A DNA stretch of 64,000 bases, taken from contig CM057155.1 of the NCBI GenBank assembly GCA_029962745.1, positions 29,650,483 through 29,714,482 on the forward strand. The letters run 5' to 3'. The notes beneath the pieces were generated by a model. It saw nothing but the letters and a program-made list of their open reading frames with translations. It was not told where the DNA came from and made no database searches. The stretch's first letter is position 1. Every line of letters starts with the position of its first letter. The DNA is from Echinometra lucunter. Its lineage: Eukaryota; Echinodermata; Echinoidea; Camarodonta; Echinometridae. This document shows positions 1 to 12,200 of the stretch, one piece after another. The position numbers were made by a program, and so were the translations under genes.

Positions 1-222
1 GATTTTAAACTTACTATCACATTGCCAATTTAAGGATTTTAGTGCTTATTTTCCTTTAGAAAATTTTCAGCATCAAACAATGAATATTGATGCAACCAAA
101 ATGGGCACATTTTGTGTAGAATTTTTAGCTCTTTCTGCTCATGTATTTGGTATAATTTTTAGGGCTTTGCATCAAAAGATATTAGGCCAAATCACAAAAT
201 GTGGACCTCTGTCTCGAATGGG
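1..222 (-). mobile_element. TTAA-flanked MITE, family A (cut by window start)
   Basis: The right end is CTCGAATGGG followed by TTAA (223-226). The internal sequence matches the family copies at 53981-54384 and elsewhere. On the + strand this copy keeps an open frame from the window edge to the terminal TAA. Confidence 0.85.
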
Positions 223-904
223 TTAAACAGGCAGCGCAAGTTACGTGATGTCTGTTTATGTACATCTGCTTCTTCTAAAGTGGAGAGTAATTATCAAATC
301 TTGATAAGCAGTAAACATACAACAGCAGTTCGTGTTTCTCTTTCTAGTTTGCTCTCTTTCTCTGTCCCTTCTCTAATAAGTTGTTTTTGTTTTCAAACTC
401 CTAAAAAACTACCTGTGCTGTTGTTGAATATGATGTTGTTTCATGCTGCTTTCTCTTTAATTAATTATCAAATCTTGATAAGCAGTAAAAATACAACAGC
501 AGTTCGTGTTTCTCTTTCTAGTTTGCTCTCTTTCTCTGTCCCTTCTCTAATAAGTTGTTTTTGTTTTCAAACTCCTAAAAAACTACCTGTGCTGTTGTTG
601 AATATGATGTTGTTTCATGCTGTTTTCATCTTTCTCAATATCCTGTCTTCTGTTTCTCGGTGATGTGATTTGTTTTTGTTTTGCAAGTTCTAAGTGTTTG
701 TAAGTAACTCTACCTATGCTCCTGTTGAATGTGATGTTGTGTCATGCTGTTTTTACCTTTATTAATTTTCTGCTTTATGCCTGATTCGTATCTACTAGAA
801 TATGTAAAACGCTAAATGTAAATGTATGTTTCGTAATGTAAGCTTGATTCTTTTATTACATTTTCTGTGACAATTGAGTGAAATGATCTCATACACTCTT
901 TATA

Positions 905-1080
905 CAGTCAATTCTGCCTAAGTCGAATTTCTTGGGACTGAAGAAAATGCTTCGACTTAGAGAAAATTCGACTTACGAGGGGTAAAAAAAAATAGAAAAT
1001 AAAGGAATGGGACCCAGTGCAGACCTTCGACTTGGGTGATTATTCGACTTATGCAACTTCGACTTATGCAGAGTTGACTG
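905..1080. mobile_element. Short MITE with TA target duplication
   Basis: TA at 903-904 and 1081-1082 flanks CAGTCAATTCTGCCTAAGTC and the inverted counterpart ending GCAGAGTTGACTG. TA duplications with CAGT-type ends suggest a Tc1/mariner-derived MITE. A second copy in the other orientation is at 7640-7815. Confidence 0.85.
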
Positions 1081-1086
1081 TATTAT

Positions 1087-1190
1087 ATCTTTCCCTCTCC
1101 CCCTCCCTCTCTCCCTCTCTCCTCTCTCTCTCCCTCCCCTCTCTCTCTTTCTCTCTTTCTCTCTCTCTCTCTCTTACCCCTCTCTCTCTT
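1087..1190. repeat. CT-rich low-complexity tract
   Basis: Impure (CT)n and CCCT repeats. It gives spurious Ser/Leu and Arg/Glu reading frames on the two strands. Confidence 0.95.
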
Positions 1191-2049
1191 TCTATTTTGT
1201 ATTCCTGTATATATCTATACGTATCTCTATCCATGTATGTTTTGTAAAAAGCATGAATATGGTGGTGCATGTTATCTTCAAGTTGTGTAAAACCGGGTGA
1301 CCTGACATGTGCTTCAGCGACAATTGCTCAGTGGTACTGTTTTGTCAAAGATATGCCGTTAGGGTTGGGCTTCCAGCAGGGTGTAAGATTAGGCTTGGCG
1401 TTGGGGCTAGGATTTGTTGTAGTTCTTGTCAAGGGTTGAAATTCATTATGTACGTGTACATATAGTTAGTGTACAAATTTGTACTGAGCAGTTGTTGGAG
1501 GAGCGTATGTCGTACAAGTCCAGGGTTCTCACTAGAAAAAAATCCACACATGGTTCCCCCTCTGCGCCAAGCGCGGAATTTTCGGAAGTTTTACGGAAGT
1601 TTTATGGAATAACACCTAAAGTTAGGTGTGGCAGCAGTATATGCTATAGCAAAAGGATGAAAAATACTTCTTGGTAAGCAGGAGTTGTCTACTAATGGCA
1701 TTATAGTAAAACTACATTGCCAAAAAGCAAAACAATCTGTGGCATGTATCATTATTGTTAGGAATATATACTCCAATGTATTTTTCACCCGTGTTGCCAC
1801 GCATGGTGCAGCAATTTCACACATGGCTCTTCCTAGTCTGAAATCCTTTATGCATGGTATTGGAACCATGGGTGTTATGTACTGGTGAGCACCATGGGTA
1901 CAACCCCTTATATTTTCTCTTTCCTTCTTCTGTATTTGTGGTGGTTTTCTCTTGGTGTTGTTCAGATCGCTCTCGGTACACTATGTCTCCTGCTGATATA
2001 GGTAACTCTTTCTCCTTCACTCTCTGCATGTATCGTCTAATAACCTAAA

Positions 2050-2960
2050 CCCATAGCAGTAAAGTGTTTTCTTTAACGTAAAGTTAATCAGCTTTTCCTC
2101 TTCAAATTGGTGACAGTTGATGTTATTTTTCACTCCTAAATAATTTGAAAAATAAAAATGTATATGACATGAGCCAAAGTAAAAAAATTTCATGTTATAG
2201 AAATTGCAAATTTGCATGCCGTAAAATTGCTTATATAATTTACATCACATTGGTAATTTAGGGATTTTAGTGTTTAGCTACAATTAAATCGCTTTTTTTT
2301 TGGTAATGACACAGAAGTATCGGAAATGGACACAAAATATTCAGTGAATTTTTTGGGTGATTTTAGCTCTTTCTGTTCATGTATATTGTGTAATACTTAA
2401 AGGCATTGGCTAACATTGTTATGATTTTAAAAAAATCTCATTTTGTTACTTAAAAATGGGATAAACATTAGGGTTATAGTGTAAAAATACCAGTGTGAAA
2501 GTTTCAGAGCATAATATCCACGGAAAGTATTTTTAAATATTAGAAATGTGAACTAATGTTTGAAAAATATACGAGGGTCGGTTGCATAGACCCAACGTAA
2601 TGAGTGCGCATGCGCACTTGACTCAACGGACCGCACTGTGTGTATGGACGTATCACGCGGCGGAAGGCAAGTAACGGTATTTTTTAATTCGTCCAAACGG
2701 TCCTCTTAGTTCAGTGTCTCTCGAGACGAAAGCTAATAAAATCGCGGTTTGCGTCTAATTTACAGCTTTTCCTTCCAAATTATGGTTGGTTTCAGGGTTT
2801 TTGAGTATAAATACAAGTACTCATACACATGTCTCATCTTAGTTTGAGAATTTTTTAAATCAGCTGCTCACAAAGTTAGCCAATGCCTTTAACATTCTGG
2901 ATCAAAAAAATACCATAACAATGTCACTTTAGGAGACACCGTACTTCTGTAGGTTCGTTA
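2050..2960 (-). mobile_element. TTAA-type MITE family C, interrupted by a nested element
   Basis: It starts near ACCCATAGCAGTA and ends near GTCACTTTAGGAGACACCGTA. Compared with the complete relative at 28555-28965, the block CTCTTTCTGTTCATGTAT and the ACATTCTGGA block that should adjoin it are separated by the element at 2397-2892. Confidence 0.65.
2397..2892. mobile_element. TTAA-bounded foldback element nested in family C MITE
   Basis: The ends are TTAAAGGCATTGGCTAAC and GTTAGCCAATGCCTTTAA, a perfect 18 bp inverted repeat. A partial relative is at about 55207-55260. Confidence 0.8.
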
Positions 2961-3220
2961 GCACCAGTTGATACGTTGTAGACATATAAGCATACCAGTA
3001 AATTTATTTCCTTGATATTTCTTTTTTCGGATTACTGTTCTCTTCAATGGATATTTTGTTTGATGCAATGTATTGTCATCAAAGATAGTTTTTACAAGCA
3101 GGAAGTGTGTTTTATCAAGTATCATGATGGGAATTTGAAGCTCTGTTTTTCATTCATTATTTTGATGCATTAGGCGTTAGTGAAATGATTTATCATTTGC
3201 GTTGTCTTTTGCTGCCTTAG

Positions 3221-3290
3221 GTGGTACTGACGGTGAAGATGAAACCATGGCGATGATGACAGGTTACATCAAGGAGGTTGAAGATCTTAG
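3221..3290 (+). CDS. KIF21A: KIF21 exon: end of first coiled coil (first exon in window)
   Basis: The acceptor is ctgccttag at 3220 and the donor is gtgaga at 3291. The exon enters with two nucleotides of a split codon and leaves in phase 2. The peptide contains [10 protein letters not shown], matching the conserved NYIKEIEDLR block that follows the stalk in human KIF21A. The preceding exon is not in the window. A foldback element begins only nine bases after the donor. Confidence 0.85.
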
Positions 3291-6200
3291 GTGAGATCAT
3301 TAAAGGAGAATGCCACCCAGACATCAGTGTGCTTCCAGTGAATGAAGAAGAACAAGAAGAGTACACAGTGAAAGTTTGAGTAAAATCGGACAATCTGTTC
3401 AAGAGTTATGAATTTTGAAAGTTTCACTAAATCCCTATTATGGGGATCCTTGAGTTGGCAACTTTGCCAGGATCTGTGATGTCATCGTGGACAAATCTCA
3501 ATTCATTTTGTACATAATTTAAAAAAAAAACTGATTTATATGAAATTTCAAGTCAGGAATCAACATAATTCTTCCCCAAATGCTTGCAGAATTGATATAG
3601 CCATTTCATACTCAAACAATAAATCAAAAGAATGTTCATTTTTCTTGAAAATAAAGAAATTGTTTAATTCTGTGTACAAAATGAATGGAGAATTGTCTAC
3701 GATGACATCACAGATGCTGGCGAAGTTGCCAACTCAAGGATCCCCATAATAGGGATTTATTTAAACTTTCAAAGTTCATAACTTTTGAACAGATTGTCCG
3801 ACTTTCCTCAAACTTTCACTGTTTACTCTTCTTGTTCTTCTTCTTTCACTGGAAGCACACTGATGTCTGGGTTGCATTCTCCTTAACCAGTTGAATACAA
3901 AGCCTTAGATAACTCCTGCTAGAGTCTATGGAATATATTTGTTGTACCAAAAACAAATCGTATCCAACGGGGTATTACTAGTCACATTCTGTCAGAGAGA
4001 GTGAAAGAGAGAATTGTATTTTTGTTTTCGTTTATTTCCTTTCATGCTAATTTTTAAATCAAAGGAGGCAAGTTGGCTCAGTCGGTTGAGCTTCTGCCTG
4101 TCGAACCAAAGATCATGGGTTCGAGGCCGTCCCGAGCATATGACTGAAGCCTAGTGTGTAATCGTGCCTCTCCCCTGTTTCATAGACGCAGGCTATGTTG
4201 CAGTGGAAAACACTCATTCCCCTGGACAGGACGTTAAATAGAGGCCCTGTGTAGAGGAGAGTCACTACCCTTACATGTTAAAAACTCACTGCACTATTCA
4301 AAGAAAAGTAAGGGGGAAACCCGTGTAGTGGTATACCTGCATTTCCCATTCTATTATACTGGGAGGAGAGACCTGAGGGCCAAAGTGATTAAGTTCGCTT
4401 TTCCCCTCCCAAGCCCATGTGATGCCAAATACTTAATAATAATAATAAAAAGTATTGAGCACTCTTCACTCCATATGTGTACTGAATGTAGCATGCATGT
4501 GTTTTCACCACTGTGTACTGCAGAATTTCAGGCATTTTATTGTTGTTCATGTATATTTGTATGTGTGGACAACCAAAATTTAGAAAGCTGAACTTTGAGC
4601 AAGGTATCTTGGAATAAGATTAAAAAAGGGAAGTGAGATTAAAGATATTGACTAATCTTTAGAAAGGAAATGCATTTCCATTTCATGTAATTTCTTGATT
4701 TATTTTTTTGTTTCTCGACAGAGCCAAGTTGGTAGAGAGTGAGAGCATGAATTCTGCACTGAGGAGGAAGAATGTTGACTCACCGGTCAGAGTGAACTCC
4801 AGATCATCTATGAGCCCATCTCACGTCCCTCTTAGACCAAGCTCTGCTATCTTTACTGCTCCAATGTAAGTAGATATTCATGTGACTATAGAGAGGGAGA
4901 GAAAGACAGACAGACAGAGAAAGAGAGGGATATATTGATAGATAGTAAGAAAAGGAAGAATGTTGACTTGCCCGTTAGAGAGAAGAAGAGGAAGAAGAGG
5001 AAGAAGAAGAGGAAGAAGAAGATTAATCATTCAAGCATACTTATGAGAGAGAGAAAGAGAGAGAGATAAATACTAAGAAAAGAAGAATGTTGACTTGCAG
5101 GTCAGAGTGAACTCTGTCTTATTTTTGTGGAAACCAATTTAAGTATAATTTGGAAAGAAAGAGAAAGAAGAAAGAGAAAAAGAGATAGAAGATGTACAAT
5201 ATTCTTTTAACCCATTCGTGACAGAGGTCCACATTTTGTGGTTTGGCCTAATATCTTTGGATGCAAAACCTTAAAAATCATACCAAATACATGAGCAGAA
5301 AGAGCAAAAAATTCTATACATACTGTCCCCATTTTGGTTGCATCAATATTCGTTGTGTGATGCTGAAAATTTTTTTAAAGGAAAATTAGCATTAAAATCC
5401 TTGAATTGGCAATGTGATAGAAAGTTTAAAATCATCATTTTCCCCTGCAAATTGGTAACTTTTTGACTTCTCATCATAATTTCTGTCAATTTATATTCAT
5501 TTCAGATACATGACGTTTTATAGGAAAATTGTAGCAATAAAATAAAAATGTTGATGTTGCCAATTTGAAGAATAAAAGCTGATCAAATTAGACTTTAAAT
5601 AATTCTTGTGACGAATGGGTAAACTTCTTCCTCAGTATCACCTTATTCTGACCATCAATTTCCATTCTTACCTTCTACAATCACGTCTTTCTGTTTTGCT
5701 CTCCATCCTCCCGATAGCTTTGGTGTTGCCAATTTGAAGAATAAAAGCTGATCAAATTAGGCTTTAGATAATTCCTGTCACGAATGGGTCAACTTCTCTC
5801 AGTATCACCTTATTCTGACCATCAATTTCCATTCTTACCTTCTGCAATCGCATCTTCCTGTTTTGCTCTCTTCCATCCTCCTGATAGCTTTGAGAACGAG
5901 TACCACGGTGATGAGGATGTACGGGTCCTATCGGTTCTCTCTGATGCTAAGAAACAGGTGGAGGCAGACCAGGAGAAGATCAGACAGGTGGAGAAGAGAA
6001 GACATTCTCACGGGTGAGTGATAAGCATTGAGATGAAGAACCTTGAGGGTGCTTCATAAAGCTGTTGGTAAACACGATGAACATGGCGGACAAAGAAAGC
6101 GGACAAAATAAACAACCTCTCATTCTACCCTTCACAGTGGTTCTGGTAGTCAAAAGAACATCCCTTCACAGCTATTACGTTTAATCATGTAGTTCCAGGT

Positions 6201-9200
6201 GAATATGCACGTGACACCTGTTCCACATATTTTAGACAATAGCAGTGAAGGGATGTTCTTTTGACTACCAGAACCATTGTGAAGGGTAGAATGAGAGGTT
6301 GTTTATTTTGTCCGCTTTCTTTGTCCGTCATGTTCATAGTGAAAGTTACACATGACTGTGCAAACGACGTGAATATGAAGTGCCAGATAGGATGCCCAAA
6401 GTTTTTCCTGACACTTTAACAAAGTGTAACTGCATTTCCCATAATCTCAATTGAATTGCGGCAAAAACTATACTTCGCAATAAAATGTTTGTAAACAAAA
6501 GTAAAGTTAATCAATTCACCTTCAGCTGATGTGATTTATGATGATTGATTGAGAATCCCACCTTGCTTTCATATTCAAGTCGTTGGTAAAGTCATTTGTA
6601 ACTTTACAAACAGCTTTATAAAATGCCCCACTCATCAGACCTGATAACAATGTTCAGGTTGAGAAGTGTTTAGGGAAACTGTAGGATTTACCTTCATTCA
6701 AAGAAATTTGTTGTTTTTTAATATTGTTATTATAGTCAATATCTTTATTCTTGTCGTGATTGTTATTGTTATTGTTGTTGATATTGTTATTGTTGTTCAT
6801 ATTGTTATTCTTGTCATAACTGTCATTTTTGTCAAAATTGCAATTAATATTATTAGAATCAGTGAGTGGGTAGTGTTATACCCATTTCCCCCCGGGGGGG
6901 GGGGGGGTTCCTATTTTCCATGATGAGGGGGTAGAGTAGAAGAGTAGTAGATATACTAAGTGTGGGCAGGGGTAGGGGTAGAGGAGCACCATTCTTTCTA
7001 TATATAGGGAAGAATTATACCGACAGTATATTCCTTGATAGAGGGGTAGAGGAGCCCCCATTCTTCTGTGCGGGGGGGGGGGGGGGGGGGGGGGGGAGAG
7101 AGAATGGTACCTATGTTTGATGATAGTGGGTAGAGAAGCACCCTCTCTCTTGACAGGGGGGAAGAATTATAATATATTCCATGATAGAGGGGTAGAGGAG
7201 CCCCCGTTCTTCGGGGGGGGGGGGAGCAGAATGGTATCTATGCTTGATGATAGTGGGTAGAGAAGCACCCTCTCTCTTGACAGGGGGAAGAATTATACTT
7301 ATATTCTGTGATAGAGGGGTAGAGAGCTCTCTTTCTCTCTTGATAGAGGAGATAATTATACCTATATTCCATGATAGAGGGGGGTAGAGGAGCCCCTATT
7401 CTTCGGGGGGGGGGGGAGAATGGTACCTACATGTATGTTTAGTGATAGTGGGTAGAGAAGCACCCATTCTCTCTTGACAGGGGGAAGAATTACATGTATA
7501 CTTAAATTCTGTGATAGAAGGGTAGGGAGCCCCCGTTCTCTGTGATGGAGAAAATTGGTGCCTGTACTCTATGTGATAGGGAGTTACTGGAGAAGCAATT
7601 CTCTCTGATTGGAGGTGGTAGTTCATCCTTTCTTATCTACAGTCAACTCTGCATAAGTCGAAGTTGCATGAGTCAAATAATCGCCTAAATCGAAGGTCTG
7701 TACTTGGTCCCATTCCTTTATTGTCTATTGTTTTTGAACCCTCATAAGTCGAATTTTCTCTAAGTCGAAGCATTTTCTTCAGTCCCAAGAAATTCGACTT
7801 AGGCAGAGTTGACTGTGCTTCATTTTTGCTTTACTTACCAATACGTTTAGAAAATTGCCATTGTAATGATATGATAGAAAGATCTACAGTACACCCATGA
7901 CAGACCTGTGCTCAACTGCACACCATTTGATATGCATGTTCGGTATTGAACATTTTATCTACAAGTCAGCTTTGCATGTATATACCTATACATTTGACAA
8001 TTGCCATTCTAATGCCAGTTAGAATTGCCCCCGGTAGTTAAAAAAGTTCTTTGAACCCTGGTTGCTCCGGCAACCACCTGGGAAACACCTCTCCTGCGCA
8101 GTATAAAAGGCCAGCACGCCATCACATATCCTCTTTCTTTTCCCGGCGTGCTACGCCATAGCCCCTCGCAAGATAGATTCACTTACAAGTTTTCCTAAGT
8201 CCATTTATGCACTTTCACCTTTCTAAGTGCTTCTTTATGATTTATTTTTGTTCCCTTTCCCTTTTCGGGCTTTTGTACGGTTGTTCCGCTCGTTGGAATA
8301 CCTAATGCATCGCTTCTTACCATGCCTAGTAATAAATGGGTGTTCAACAGAGCATAGCTTCCCTGCGCTCTGCCCCACTGGACTTGGTACAAGAGGACAA
8401 ATCTAGCACCTGTCCGATATCCAGCAAGGGAAAGACTTGTAATGATGGGGATTATCTAGCCTTGATGGAAGAAGAACGGACTGTTAAGTCTGACTCTTCC
8501 TCAAAAGGCCCCCCTTCAAAAAAAAAGAAAACGAGAATCTAAGGCAACGAAGCCCGCAGCAAAACCTAAAATCTCTAAATCCAAGATGGCGACCAATCCT
8601 AACATGCGCGAGGCCATAGCCAATCCTCCCACCTCCGCATCGAAAAACACGGGTGAGGCTGTAGTTACAAAATGTAATGCTCACGCCTCCCCCATAAGTC
8701 AGAACCAGCCCGCTGTGGTAGAAGTATCCAACATATCAAAACCACGGATAATTCAGATAAATCTGAATTCCTTGCCACCTTTGTCAGTAAATGCAGCAGA
8801 AGCTTGTAACTGTTTTCTACAAGCTCTTCAATCCATATTTCTCAGTCAAAGTGCTGGAACCCTCCCCACACAGGTGGGAGATATGCCAGGTTCCAGCAGC
8901 AACTCTACACCCGCACCGACTTCTTTGACTTCAATGACTCTAGTTACGTGGGCCCTACCTGTAAGGGCAGTGCACTAAGCATAGGCGAACATGCTTACTA
9001 GAACATCTCAATTTGAGAAAGAAGCGGAAAAGTTTCTGAACAATCTTCCACTTTCTGGGCCAGACCTTTTCTTGGGTAAACCCCCGTCCGTGCTGGATGA
9101 AAATATTCTCTGCTTCCAGCACAGTTGCCGAAACTGTACAAACTGAACAAAAATGACCAGTACACCTCCCAACCCTCAAGGAACAAGCCATCTCAGCCCA

Positions 9201-12200
9201 GGTCCTTTGAAGATGACAGAATGTCAAGAAACTTCTTCTGGTCAATCCTTCAACCATCCTTGTGACTCCCCCAGGGGTGGTAGAAGAGAATACAACAAAA
9301 GACAATCTGATAAAACTCAGGGGCCAACACTCTCTCACTCCCCCCCCCCCTCCTTGAAGACCACCCTATGCAGGGCTACTTGGTATCACTCTTGACAATC
9401 AAAACCTGCAAAAAGGGCAACCTCAAGTAGGGGGCAGACTGCAAAAATTTGCCCAACAATGGATCCAAGTAACATTAGACAAATTGATTTTGTCTATAAT
9501 TCAGAAAGGTTGTGCTCCTTAATTAAGAAATTCACTCATCCGGTCAAACCTAAACATGGAAACAAAATTACTACAAAATCCTCAAAGGCAAAGGGCCTTC
9601 CTACAGGACAAAGATTCGCTGATCCACAAAGAGGCCATCAAAAGGGCACACAAAAGAAGACACCCTGTGATATCACCAGTGTTTCTAGCTCCCAAACGGA
9701 CAGCAGGTGATTGCATGGTACTTAGCCAAAAAAGACCACAAGTACATAGTAAATTCCACATTCAAAATGGAAGATTTACCCACCATTCTCCCACTTTCAA
9801 ACCAAACAAATGGGCAACTTTCTTGGATGTGAAAGACATATACTTGCATGTCCCAATTGCTCGCTCGTCTCAACACCTGTTCGTTTTTGCCGTGGGAAAC
9901 AACTCTGTCAGTACCATGCCCTACCGTTGGCCTAGAGTCAGCCCTTCAGATTTTCACACGCATTGTGCAGGCAATTGTCGCACATCTACTCGAGAAAGGC
10001 ATCACGATATTTGTATATCTAGATGATTGGCTCCTAGTGGCAGATTCCGCAAACAAGTTACGTTGTCACAGAAATGACAGTAGAACTTGTCACCAAACTG
10101 AAATTGCTAATAAACTGCAAGAAGTTTCATTTGAACCAAACACAATATCAAGAATTCCTAGGTGCAAAACTACACCTTCAGCGCCAGCTTGCACAACTTC
10201 TCCCACACTGAAAACTCAGAATAAGGCTGCTTATTAAAAGTCTTTTCCCAGTCTTTGATCGTCTTCTCCGCGATCATTCTTTTACATCAGCTTTCCAGAT
10301 CCCCGTTGTTTTGAGTACGGAGAAACCGGAGGATCGGAGGGGAAAAAACGCTGCAGGCTTTCCCGATCCCCTGTTGGTTTGTCTGCGGAGAAACCGTAGG
10401 ATTGGAGGGGAAAAGACGCTGAGTGGGAAAGGCGCTTAAAAGCTGCATTCCAAATTGGCTCTGACTTTTGATAAGGTACCTAAAGCATGTGGGATTATCC
10501 ATTCTCAACAAACCAAGGTCAACAGCCCAATACTGGCTTTAACTCCTAGGTCTCCTGGCAAGCCTTATAGATACTGTTCTGAACTGCCAACGGAGAATGA
10601 GAATAATTCAAATAAGATTCCTAAATCAATATTGCCCTCAAAGAGATTCCCCAGGCCAGCGATCTCACAAGATCGATGGCGGATTCAACCCTCATTCAGT
10701 ACAGGTTCGGAAACCATTTGTGAACCTGTGAACATTGCCCTCACAGAGATTCCCTAAACCAGCCCAACACTGGCTTCAATTCCTAGGTCTCCTGACAAGC
10801 CTTATAGATACTGTTCCGAACTGCCAACGGAGAATGAGAATAATTCAAATAAGGTTCCTAAATCAATATTGCCCTCACAGAGATTCCCTAGACCAGCGAT
10901 CTCACAAGATCGATGGAGGATTCAACCCTCATTCATTACAGGTAGAGAAACCATTTGTGAACCCGTGAACATTGCCCTCACAGAGATTCCCTAAACCAGC
11001 TTATCGATCTCACGAGATTGATGGCGGAATCAACCCACATTCGTTACAGGTAGGGAAACCATTTGTGAACCTGACCCCATTCCTAATACAGTGTTTATAG
11101 ATGTATCAAACCAGGACTAGACTACAAAGTCTTTTTTTCTGTCTAGCCTTTTCAGTACTATGTACTGTTCTCCCAGAGGGCCCTGCAAGAATATCATTAT
11201 CCTGGCTTTAGCACGAGCAACCATAGTGCTTCGTGCTTTCAAGGAATAAATCCTACCAGGTACCCATTTACTACACCTGGGTTGAGTGTGGCAAATGTAG
11301 ATTAATGTCTTGCCAAAGGACATTAGTGCTGCGGCAGGGATTTGATCCCCTTACCTTATGGTTCAAAGCAAGGAGACTTATCCACTGGACCACAACACCT
11401 CTATCTAGAGTTTTGCACACATTAACGAAAGCTCCTTTGAGTCCGTGGACAGTAATTCCCTTATGAACATAAAAATAAAGACTGCTTTCTTGCTAGCAGT
11501 GGCATCCGGAAGGAGACGCAGTTTCCTTCATGCCCTAACAGTAAGCCCTGGCCATATCTGCTGGGAAAAACATGGTGTTAGACTTATACCCCATGGCAGG
11601 TTTGTGGCGAAGAACCAAACTACACGTATGACCTCTTCTCCAGGTGATGTTTTCATACCTTCTCTTATTCTCATCAATAGAGCTAGACAAACTATGGTGT
11701 CCAGTTAGAGCAAATTCACCACTTGAATGTACCAGTCAGAGTGGTACATTCACAAAACTAAATCTTTCTGTAGTTCTGAACAACTACTTGTTGGTGTCCA
11801 CTCCTCTCATGGAGCTGTTTCCCCAGACACCATTTCTCGCTGGATTGTTCAAGCTATTAAGTCTGGCGGAGAATCTGCCATTCTCTCATCTCATGTTCGT
11901 GCCCACGATACAGGAGGCATGGCATCCTCCTTGGCCCTTTTGCAGGGAAGTCCCCTTGAAGATATTTGAAGGCTGCCTACTGCCATAACCTTGATATCTT
12001 CACATCTTACTACCTCTGTGATGTTACACCGAATGAGGCTGGCCTTTAAAGAGTTAATGTGCTGGTGTGCACGGCTGTTTATACTAAGCTGGAGAAGAGG
12101 TTCCAATTTGCCGGGGCAATGGGGGTTCGTACTTTGAACTTTTATAACTACTGGGGGCAATTCTAACTGGCATTAGAATGGCAATTGTTAAATGTATTTA

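Larger units (their letters stand above)
7988..12197 (+). mobile_element. DIRS-type tyrosine-recombinase retrotransposon, degenerate, with inverted terminal repeats
   Basis: It is bounded by a 62 bp inverted repeat (7988-8049 and 12136-12197) differing at only a few positions. Inside, in + order, are a gag-like region, reverse transcriptase pieces including YLDDWLL, an internally duplicated region and a tyrosine recombinase. This order, with inverted rather than direct terminal repeats, is the DIRS signature (family knowledge). Frames are broken many times, so this copy is dead. A tRNA-derived SINE is inserted on the opposite strand at about 11232-11405. It lies in the 6014-18611 intron of KIF21, in the same orientation. 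Confidence 0.85.

Noticed and set aside
199..663. 154-codon frame with an internal repeat
   Set aside because: Caused by a ~185 bp tandem duplication (about 290-440 and 465-630) in intron DNA beside a MITE; no splice sites or homology.
3540..3749. Short open frames in the 3300-3900 region
   Set aside because: They lie inside a foldback MITE and recur in antisense from its other arm.
8955..9338. 127-codon minus-strand frame in DIRS element 1
   Set aside because: Antisense of the gag-like region; all recognisable domains of the element read on the + strand.
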